Source: Xiphias gladius (Eukaryota; Chordata; Actinopteri; Istiophoriformes; Xiphiidae). From it: a stretch of 64,000 bases of DNA. Positions 47,321-58,803 of this stretch are shown here, in pieces (position 1 is the stretch's first letter; each line of letters begins with the position of its first letter). The notes beneath the pieces were generated by a model. It was not told the origin of the DNA. It worked only from the letters and a program-made list of their open reading frames with translations, and did not search any database. The DNA lies in the NCBI RefSeq assembly GCF_016859285.1, contig NC_053402.1, positions 7,473,531 through 7,537,530 of the forward strand, in the 5' to 3' direction. A program made the position numbers and the translations under genes.

Positions 47321-50300
47321 AGTAGTTATTTCACACCCATGCAGCATGCAGAGGAAATACAACTTCCATCATTAAGCTCCACAACTGCAACCAAAAACAT
47401 TAAACAATAAGGTCACGTGGCTAATAGATAAAGTTCACTGTACTGAAATGAGACCATAAACTGGTATTGTTCCCCAGCTACAGGAAAATCAAGGCAGCAA
47501 AGGCCAGTTTGAATGGATCATTTTATGAGGACATAATGTCTGAGACGTGTAGTTTTCAGTGGAGCAGATATGGAGGGGGTATTTCCTGCATCCCCAAATT
47601 TCACCTTGTTTAGCTTGATTTGATTGTCATCACAGTAAGCAACCACAAGGCCATTAACCAATCAATTTTGCTTTGATCTGAATATCACAGCAGTCATAAC
47701 CCCATTAGCCAATCATCATAGCACAGCAACAACATGCACAGACCACGTACTGAAGGGACAAAAAACTACATCACAGTAAATGTGAATAATTTGTAGCAAA
47801 TCTGTGAGCAGGATGACTGTTTCTGCATAATGAATGAATGTGATTTGTGTGTGTTTATGCAAATCTGCTGATGGTGGTATCTATCTGTTTATTCAAATGA
47901 ACCTTCAATGGTGCAATCCCATCAGTGTGTTATACTCCACTGAATAGCTTGTGAACTGACTGCCAATGTGCCAGCTGGACTGCTGGAGAGAGTGAAGTGT
48001 GAATAATGTTTGAACATGAGAAGTGTATTAGCACAGCTGTATTAAACAGGACCTGGTCAAATAGATTCTGAAAATGGCATTCATGAGGTGTTTCTGAAAA
48101 GATTTAACAGGCACTAAACAAAACAACTGACACTACCCGTTTTATTTCTGTTTTCTATACACACAAATATCTGGGCTACAAAGTATGTGAAGTCAACAGC
48201 TCTTGTTTCAAAGCAGTCTATATTTCTTACCCTGGGTAGGCAGGGATGGCAGGCTGAGGCACAGCAGCCCGCACAGCACTGTAGACAGGCCGGCCACGAC
48301 CCCTAAGATGGGCACCACGAAATGCTGCTGCTGCTGTCGTGGCTGCTGCTGCTGCTGAAGGGTAGGGAAACCCTGGGACTGGAGGAGGAAGAGGAGAAGG
48401 AGGACCAAAAGGGTAAAGAAGGAGGTGTAGAATAGGAGAGATAGGTTTAGTGACAGCAAAATGCAATTTGAGTGCAAAAATGTGGGGAGGCCCAGGATAA
48501 ATTAAGGAGCAAAGAGAGAAAGGAATAATCCAACTATAGCCTTAAGAGCTTGATATAACTAAAAGTGTCAGTGAGGAGAAATGCTAGACAAGCAGTGCAT
48601 TAATGGGGATTGAAGATTGGAATGTGACTAAAACTTAAAATAGGCTGTGGAGAGAGTTTTTAGTGTGGGTGAAGGAGATGGAGGCTAGCCTTACCTGCGT
48701 AGAGCTCTGGTCCGTACACGGCCCCCACCATGGGGCTCAATTTCCACCCCGCTGACAGTCACACAGAGAGAAAGGAGGGGGCAAAGATTGAATAGGGGCA
48801 GTTTACAAAGAACGTGGGCTCTTATATGCCTGCTTGAACATGTTTTATATACAGATATATTTTATATACATATTTCTCTACACCATTAGTCATTCTGTTA
48901 TTCACCTTTATTGGTGGCATTCATGGTTCACTAGGTACTTTAAGACCAGTTCTATTGTCTTATACTGGATATCAGGACACAAAAGGAGAAATAAGTGAAA
49001 TGTCAAGCACCGCTGAGTAGTGTTTTTTTAAAAATGATTGTAATGCCTGCTTCTGTTGAGGCTGTTTCACTGACCTTATTTTCATAAGACAGATTCCCTG
49101 TGAAACTCAAAACCAAACGGGAGGATGTAATGGAAGAGCACATGAAACAAACAGAAAATGCTGCTCCACTCTTGCCTTCAATCAACTGAACCTGCTACAC
49201 TGGCACCACGAGGTGAGGCATCCTGGAAGCAGCATAGACACTGGATTCAGGGCCTGGTTTTCAGCTGATTCTCAAAGCAACCCTGGCTCCTATTCATATA
49301 TATTTTCCCTTTTATTTAATCAAGCTAACTTTGTTACATGATCCTTTAGAGAAAGATTATTTTTGTCAGAACACTTCTGTCTGTGTCATTCCTTCTTTTT
49401 CTTCCTGCATGCTGTCGAGTTGATCTGGAGAAAGTGAGCTTAATTTTAAAGTCAGCTAACATCATTGCTGGTAAGTGAAAAATTACAAAACTAAAATAGC
49501 CTGCATGAATTTGGTTCGCGGATGGCCTTACAGAATGTGGTGTGGAACAGAGCCCACAGGGAGGGAACACTGTGGCTATGTTTTGCAATTTACCCCTGCT
49601 AACATCTGCCTCCCCGTGTACCTATGTTGTGTGGATTATTAGGGTGCGCCACAGTTCATTGTTAGTGTGTGTCAGTTTTGTTCGTTACCATAAGGCAGTG
49701 TGCTGAGAGCCTCTCCGTTGGGGTAAGGGCTGACCATTTTCTTGTTAGTCATCACCCTGGCAGTGGCGTTATTCACCTGGGGATGGAGGAGCAGACAGTC
49801 AAAGAAACAGACAATAATTCGGCAGAGGAAACTAAAGCAGCACACAGACTAAAACAAAGATTACTAGATCACAAGGCCAAGGCTGATATTGGTTTATGTT
49901 TTATTTTTTACAGTAGAATTAAATTCAAAATGCCTGCTGTAATGTGCTGCTATTATGCTTGCCTCCATTTTTTGTACATCTTTATATTTAATTTGAGGAG
50001 AACGCTGATGTAATCTGATGTTATGGCCCATTTACTTGAATCAACATCTAGTTTACATTTCCTCCAATCATTCTGCCGTATGTAATTAGTCTGTAACATA
50101 ACCTCATTTTTATTGTTAAGCTGCACACTTGACAAGGCTGGCAAGTGTGCAACTTGTCAAGGCTGGCTTAAAGCTAGCTGCTGACCCGCCAACAACATGG
50201 ATGTGACAAAGCACCAACATGATCTTGATTTTTTCTGGTAAAGAATTCGGTTTCTCTCTGTTGATGTTGTGTTTAAAATACTGCACGTGCTTATACAATA

Positions 50301-52185
50301 AATCTATATCTGCAGAATAAAAAAAGATCAAACATAACCAATATGAAATGCAAAAGTCACTGGTGTTGTATTTAACCTATGTGATCAGTTTGGAAGAATT
50401 TTACTCTTGACAAGTCCACTAACTCTTGCAAAAATGTGTGCATTTATGTTGGCGTGCATGTCCATGTTTGTGTGTAAAAGTGGGTGGGGACTGTTAAGGG
50501 GATTTTTAGTCATCATGCAATTAGAAGTGAGTTGCCCAGGAGAGATTTGGCGATTCACTGTGGATAGATATGAGGGCTGCCATGGGCGACACTGGTTATG
50601 TTGCTGCTGTGACTACAAATGAAGGGGGGTGGGGGCACAGCAATGGAAACTGAGCTGTACTTTTTTTTTTTTGGCATGCACAGGTCAAAGTATTGTTGAT
50701 TTCTTTTGAGGTGTGTGTGCATGTTCTGTGCATGCTGTCTGACATTTCAGACTAATGCTTAGGCCTTTCAATCCAAGATGGCTGCTAATCTTCTCTCTGA
50801 GCTTCAAAGGCTCATACGCCGGTCCCTTGATCTATCCTCATCTTCCTTTGATGGGCTTTAAGAGAAGGCGAATGTAGCTCTCCGTAATAACCCATACTGT
50901 CCAAGTGTGCTGTTGAAGCTCCACATCTGACTGTGTGACAAGCTTAAGATTAATGACCTTTTGGCTAGATGAGGGGAGAGTGTGCATACGTGTGTGCGAT
51001 AAAGGAGGGAGAGAAAGACTGAGGAATGAGAGTGCTTGTGTGTACATTCCCGCAGCACTCCCATTTAAAAGACCATTAAGTCCTAGACTGACCATTCGCA
51101 TTGCCTCTCTCAGTGAGTCATGTTCTTTATCTGCCGAGCTTCATTCAGATGGAAATGAAGTTTAACTCATTTTTCTCTCATGGCAAATGATGAAAAGGCA
51201 AGGTCAGAGGCAAACAATTCAAATAGCCTAGCTTAGGTGTCTTAGTGGAGACATTTTGAAATGTAAATCAAGTTAATGAATCAAATTAATGTCCACATTT
51301 TTTTGTATCACAGTGAAAATTTGTCCAGACTTGTGAGAAGTTTAATGTTGAATAGTAACACTTAATGATAATGAAGAGTTTAGCCTTTATCAATAGTGGG
51401 CAATCAGCTGTGTTTTACAGTATATGCACGTCTTTGTGTAATGCACAATTAATGAAATTGGGTAAACGGTTGACAGGAACACATGCAAATCAACAGAGAC
51501 CAAAACGGAAGGCAAATCTCAAAGTGTCAATGATTAATAAAACATTCAGTCTTTCTCCTCCCACTTTTGCCCTCCCAGTCCAGCCTGAACAATAAACCTG
51601 GGCAAAATGAAGTCACATTTCCATATGAAACCAAACTTGTGGGGTTTACATACCTAAAAAGAAATATTTAAAATAAATACAAGGGAGAGGGAGAGAAAGG
51701 GGGGGGTGCAAAAACATTTGTTTGACAAAATTAATAATCATTTAACACAGAAATTACACGCAGCCAAATATGGGCGCATCACATGACCAAGACCCAAAAA
51801 AAAGTAAAAATTCAGCCAATCAGCAAGCGTTGGATGCAGCATAGAGACCAATCAAAACAATCGCAGCACTCCCACATCGAACACATACGAGACAAAGATG
51901 GGACAGGTAAGTTAAGAGGAAGGGATGCAGGTGAGAAGTAAAGAGACAGAGCCAGTCCATATACAAAAACAGGAGAACGTAAAGATGGAGTGAAGAGAAA
52001 GAGAAAAAAAGGGAGAAAGTTTACATGAGCAACACAAAAAACTAATAACAATTACTGTTTAAAACATTTATACCAAGGTGCATCATTCAAATAAAGCAAT
52101 TAGATTTGGTGACCATTCTCCTAGAAATCTCATTATATGTGGTGGGTTGAGAAACAGAGCACCAAAGGATGGAGGGAACAGAGAG

Positions 52186-52248
<63 letters not shown>

Positions 52249-55200
52249 AATCCTCATTCCCAAAAAAGGAAAGAAATAAAATAAACATGAGACACTATGC
52301 AAGGCATTAGAACTGTGTCACAAACTAAGACCAGTACACTAAGACTACAACTACTACTAAAACTACTAATACACAGACAATCCACTACAAGAAAACCAAA
52401 CCAAAAGAGAAAAACAAAATGGCAGCATAATAGAGACCCAAAAACACAGCGAGGTAAACCCCATAACGGTTTAGAGATGCATATGGTGACAACACTGGGC
52501 CTGTGTCCAAAATCACTCCCTGACTCACTCATTCCCTACTCCCTATATAACAGACACTAAATAATTTACTCAGTAGTGAGCAGCAAATTGGGATTTCAGA
52601 CACTTACTTATTATTATTTTGCATTATCACTGTCAGCTGTTGAGCTGTGCAACAGTAATTTTTACCATTTATACAATGTGGCGCATTGCATTGGGGATTG
52701 TTAGCAGAAAGAACTATATATGTCATGGGCACTACTTTTTTCAATTCATTGTAGAAATTTTGAAATTTTCACTCAGAATTTGGACATTCAAATAAAATGG
52801 CAGTGGGTAATTGTAAGGCACTATATAGTAAATGGGTAGTGATTTGGGACACAGCCTGGCTGACTTGATAAGTGATCAGCCAGTTGCACCAGCAGTTCGT
52901 AAGTTCAAACTTAGCCTAGTTCAAACCTAAGTGTCTAAGTGGAGTTTTACACATCACTGAATTAAAACAAACTATTTCTTACCTAGAGTTTGGTTGTTAC
53001 TAAATATTTAAACCCACTAACGGGGTGTAAAGAATAACTGATGTTTTAGCTAACTGAACCAACTGACAAAGCTAACTTAGTAAATGAGTAAATTATGTTT
53101 GGTTACCATAATTGGATATTTCCCCACTGAATGGGAAAATATCATTCCCCACTAAACTTTATGAACACTACTAACACTGAAAAACACATTTGTATGTACA
53201 CAGGCATATATGAAACAATGTCACTTTTGGAAGTTATGTTGGCTTGTGATGCTACAGTGACTTCCTGTTTACATAGGTGATTGCTCTTGATTGTACAGCA
53301 CTATATGTGATTCAAAAACAACCAATTTACACATTCCCAAAGTTTTTACAAGCTAAGATATTTCTTAAGAGTGCAAACGAATTTAGTAAATGACTTGTTT
53401 GAAACTAGCTAGTAGTTACTAAGAACTTAGGAAGAACATTACATTCTAACTTAGTCATGAATTTATGAATAGCTGGTGCAACCCAATCCAGATCTTCAAC
53501 AGCATGGTTTCTAAACATGTTTTTATTTTTACATGAATTAACAAAAGATCCCCAATGAACAGTTCCAGTTTATTTTTAATGGCAAGACACAGTGTGCTAG
53601 TCTATGTATGGACATTTGGAGGGTCTCTGTCTTGACAGGCAGGAGTGTTAGGGCATTTTTCAAATGCACATCATGTCCAATTGGCTAACATTTGACAAAG
53701 TACACTATGCTAAAAGAAGGCAGGCCAGTGAAATAAAGAAATTCAAAACCAGAGCAGCGTTATTTGCCCTGCAGCTCGGGGTCTGCATTCACTCAAAGCA
53801 ATCGTAGGCAGCAACAGGGAGCAAAGCTTCATATCATTTCTGCTGCTTTCAATTAATTAGGAAGAAGAAAACTATATACATTGAGTCTAATGGAGAATTA
53901 ATCATACGGACTGTAGATAGGCGTGTGATTGCACAGAGGAGGGTGATTACATTCGGTCATTCCCAGTGAGGTGTTAATGATATGGTGGGGGACGGACATG
54001 TGGAGAAAATATTCCTGCTAAAAGATGAAAATGTGTTGAAAGATACTGTATCCATCTGTCTGTGTGCCTGTGGTACTGTGTTGTGCACTGTAAAATTACG
54101 TAATACCAATAGCTTTCTAGGGCATTACACTGCGTGGGCCTACGATTATTACATTTGGTAAATAGAAATGCAAAGAATAATCTAACTTCACAGTATATTG
54201 TACATAATACTGTATCAAAGGCCCATTTCAGGAGTGGGGTGGGAAGGGGATCAGTTCAGTGATAGATGTTTGTACACAACTTACCGTTGCCGTAGAAACA
54301 GCGAGTGGTTACCGTGGAGACTGACAACAACACACAGAAGTCGTCAGGGAAACAGAAAAAATATAATAAATAAAGGAACAAATAATCCTAGTAACAAAAG
54401 AAACCTAAATGCCCCCCCTTATTGCCCCATGTGAAATAAAAACCTGATAGCAGCAGTGTTACAGCTCAGAACAGAATATAAGAGAAAGAAGAAAGAGGAG
54501 GAAAGGGGAGAGAGGATGCTAGCTCTCAATGCTTAACAGAGCTCTGAGCATCATTAAAACAATCAGACCAGTGACAGGAAGGTATTTGGTGCTCTAGAGA
54601 ACAAAAGACATGGTACAGGAGAATGGAGATATGGGGCAACCTTGCCTTAACCCCTAAAAATTAGCCTATTGAATGTACAGTACAGTGAGGGACTTAAATG
54701 CAGCAAATTTAAACACCTCCAAGGAAAAGTCAGAAGAGCAGATAAAAATGCACACCACCCTCCACCATAGGAGCAGAATAGCAAAGGTTGCTTTAATGCT
54801 GTCTGGGTCTATTCCAGTAAAAGGAGAGAGGTATTTTGGCTAGATTTTGCAAGAAATTACTCATTCTTGCGTGGTACAGTTAGGCCACAAGAGAAGTGTG
54901 TGTGTGGTAATGGTTATGGGTAGAGTGGCTATAATTTCCAGTTTTTACCAGTCACCACAAAACATACTGAAGGACAGTCAAACAATAAACATAAGACAGG
55001 AAACTGAATACAGATGGAAATATGTGGAAACACAATAAGGCAGACAGAGATGGTGGCAATAAAAGAATATTAAAGTTAGAAAAAAAAAAAGCTATGGATA
55101 ATTTTCAAATTAAATACTAAATGACGTAAAGACAAACTTGACTGGCAACGAGAGAAGGAAGGGATAAGGAAGAGAAGAATGGAGCCAACACACAAAGAAA

Positions 55201-58200
55201 GAGGGTTAGAAAGGGCAAAGTACAAACTCTCTTTCCCCTTTTCTTTCAGTCTTATCTACATTTTCACTCATGTACAATGCAAACGCATACTCGCACATTT
55301 TATTAATTAATTTTTTCTGGGGCAAAGCATGCAGTAACAGAAAGCTCTGATAATAAAACAAAACAGGAGTGGTAAAATCCAAAGCAGTAGGGAGGCTGTA
55401 GGGGTTCATCTATGAAACCTGGACACAGTGGGGAGGCTGTAGGGGTTCATCTATGAAACCTGGACACAAGGAGCTGGTAATCCTTCGCTTCAGGCCATCG
55501 CCAATTCAACAACTCAAAATTAAGTTCTTCTTAATTCAGACTTTCACAATAACAATGCATAAAAATCACAATAAAGCATAAAATCTTCCAAAAATTTCAT
55601 AATGTTGTGAAAATTATTGGTACAAGGCCCAGGCCAAAATGAGTTGAAGGCCAGCTGTGTCCCATTGAGGAGTTTGTGGCAGCAGCATTGGTTGGTGAGT
55701 GTGCATGGTCAGGCATGCAGAACCACAGGCACAACTTCTACTCATCCTTTTTACCACATCCATGCAGTGATGATGACAATCATAACACAATAAGCCCCCC
55801 ACCCACCCCCTGCATGCAGAGCTGCACCACTTTTGACACACAAACAGATAACTCAGCTATTCTGCACTATTGTGTTGAAATGTCTGACTAAAACTCTGCG
55901 CTGCGGAGGAGCTGTGACTTCCCATAACACTCCATCCACACAGATCAACCATAAACACACAACCTTGGAGCAGTAGTTAGTGAATGGGAGTCTTAAGGTT
56001 TCTGCATGACCTCTGTGTGAGTGCCATCTCCTCTGCAGTCATGTGAGCACTGTCTGCAACTACTGACTGCTCTCTTCCTTACAGGAGTTGCCATTGCCCT
56101 TCCTCACTGTAGTTTACAATGTGGACAAATCTACAGCAAGCACACCAGAGAGCAGCACAGAAGACTGATGGAAAACTAAGGAAACCTGCAGATTCTTTTG
56201 CACAATGCTGATTGTATATAAAACCTGCATTCACTACAGTCTCTTTATTTTGAAATGTAGAGAACTTAATCTTGAAAGCCTGGCATTCCTCAGAGAGGAA
56301 ACAGTTAAAATAAATTTACTAAAATAATTTAGCCAGCATACACCTTGCTGTTTTACATATGTCCTTTTGGACCTTTCACCTATTGAGAAACAAATAAATA
56401 TTGAGAAGAAATATTGTTCTGTATGACCAGCATAAACTTCATGATTTTTGATCAAGGTTTGCAGCTGCGCAAATGAGACCATGCAGGGACCTTAATACAC
56501 TTCCTGTACAGTCAATAATTATGCCATTGAATGGTTTGAAGAGAATTTTCTATCTGTAGCTTTGTAGGGTGTCCTACAGTCAAAGTAACACAAGTCAATG
56601 ACAGCAGACATATGTTATGAGTGAAGACTGCTTAACCCATTTATGTTAGAGCATACACACAGTCACAGGGACAGCCATGGGCGGGTGGAGATGCTTTGAG
56701 GTGTGTATGTTTGTGAGTAAGATACACAATGTCACACCTATATATAGGCCTATAGGACTCTATATATAGAATTAATGGTGATGAGATGAGATCACAGAAA
56801 AGCAGGTATAGACAAAGTGAACTGTAGTTGGGCCACTTACATGGATACATTGGAAGCGCACAGGAAACTGACTTCTTCAAAGCGCAGAGTTTTATTCCAG
56901 ACAAAGAAAAGTACAGTATAACTTTAAGCACAATAATTCTCTTTCTATTTCATATAGGCTACATACATGGGCAGCTAAGCTATTCTATGAGAATAACTAC
57001 TAACTAACTCCCATTGGCATGCACCAAGAATAAGAAATGTCAGTACTTAAGGACAGCAAACTTTTAAAAAAAGATTCAGTCAAAAATTATTCTAAGGATT
57101 CAGCTATTCAGTCTCTTTTCAGTGACGCACTCAGGTGCAACTGATTTCATGCTAACTGAACAAGTCCCATCACCAAAACTAACAAAATAGCCGTACAGAA
57201 TAAACATGCAAGAAAAAACATCCAGCTTTCTGCAAGAAAAAACATCCAGCTGGGCTACATATTTCCATATTAAAATACCAACCATGCACACTTAAGCTAC
57301 ATCAACTAATTCCATGCCATTTGATAGCAGTGAACCACAGAATCACACACAATAAAGTTAAAATATTTATGTATAATAATGGTATACAGTAGGCCTATAT
57401 TTCAGAGTTTCTGAATGATAATACAAATAAATGATTACTATGGTTATCTTTTGCCATCTTCATCTCTGAAAATATAGTTCAACAAACTCTGAAATCATAT
57501 GACCAATTTAAGCAAGAGTTGCTCCAGCAACATCTGCAAGGAGGGAGAACTGCCAGAGAGCATTGCCCAATATAGAAATGTCCAGCCCTTTCTCCTTGGT
57601 TCAAAGAATGTATAAACACAAATCCACAGTTTGTCCTGCGCCAGCCTTTTTTCTGTTCAAGCCCATGCACCATAAACAGACAGAGAGAAACACACACTAC
57701 AGAGTCTTGCTGCTGGCCCACCATGCTGCTAATATATGACCTGCTACAGCCCAACACCACTACTGGAATACAACAGAGTACATGCAAATTGACAACTGAA
57801 AACAAAGACAAACTGCTCGCTGATTAATAAAAGTGACTGATATCATGCAAAACTCGGTGAGAAACACAGAATCAGATTAAAGCAATATCAAGGACAACAC
57901 AGGTTTTTGACTGATGCAGGTTACGTTGGCTCCATCAGTATCCATTCAGCTTGCTGATTGACTTAGGGTGGAGGTATGGAGTATATTGTAACAGTAGATA
58001 AAGGTATCTGTCTTTCATTCTCAACCACACTGCAGCAGAACTGAGAGTACAGAACTAAAAAGGGTCCAGCCAGCCTTATCCATCATGCAAGATCTGACTC
58101 ACACACACCCACACACACACACACGACAAGGAAATCCCCACAGTAAGCCCATGCAGAAATCTTGGCTTACAGTGGTTTGGGTCAGGAGATCCAATATGGA

Positions 58201-58769
58201 CAACTGGCTGATTGAAACCCCGATTACATTAAAGAAGAAAAACTGCTTTCAAAAACTCAGCACATGCTTGCGTTACTAATAAAAATAATATTTAATCAAA
58301 TCAAAAGTAAATTACCTTAAAACACACAGACTTACAGATATAAGAAGTCAAGTGGACAGATCTTTCGTAAGAATCCAGACTTCCATAAAGTGAACATGCT
58401 TCAGTGTTGCTGTGATTCTCAGCATGCTGCTGTTGCACCAGGAGCCATAAGCTTGTCACAACCACTTAGCCAAAACACCGGGAGAGGGGAACACAGAAGG
58501 ATTTCTAACCCAGGGAAGAAAATAAGAGCATCTGACGGCAATCTGCCATGCATCATCCTTTCACTGCGTTCCTCTCGTGCCCTCCGGTGCAAGCTACACA
58601 CGTCATTCCAATTGTTGCAGAAAAAGTTGTAACATCAGTCTGGCTATAAGTTGCGCATCAATGGAAAAAAAAGGTGAAGAGGCAACAGCTTAACATGAAA
58701 AAAAATGCTGCAGAGGAAAAGTACCCAGCATGCCTTTTGTAGTGTTCTTGCACCCCCAATCATTCCCAC

Positions 58770-58803
<34 letters not shown>

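Larger units (their letters stand above)
55328..58552 (-). promoter_or_regulatory. rbfox2: Cluster of 14 TGCATG motifs in RBFOX intron
   Basis: TGCATG on the transcribed strand (CATGCA on the plus map) starts at 55328, 55714, 55761, 55813, 56480, 57018, 57205, 57283, 57664, 57781, 57844, 58084, 58150 and 58547. This is 14 in 3.2 kb where about one is expected by chance. The cluster follows the 93-nt RRM exon. (U)GCAUG is the binding site of RBFOX proteins, and sites downstream of an exon usually promote its inclusion, so feedback control is the natural reading. Confidence 0.75.

Noticed and set aside
48208-48477. 89-codon minus frame with a Gln run over an RBFOX exon
   Set aside because: It is the wrong phase of the Ala-rich RBFOX exon (GCAGCAGCA read as CAG); the joined exon phases fix the Ala frame.
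58771-58801. Poly-A run as the tail of a processed retrogene
   Set aside because: No coding body, target duplication or SINE promoter could be recognised upstream; kept only as a homopolymer.
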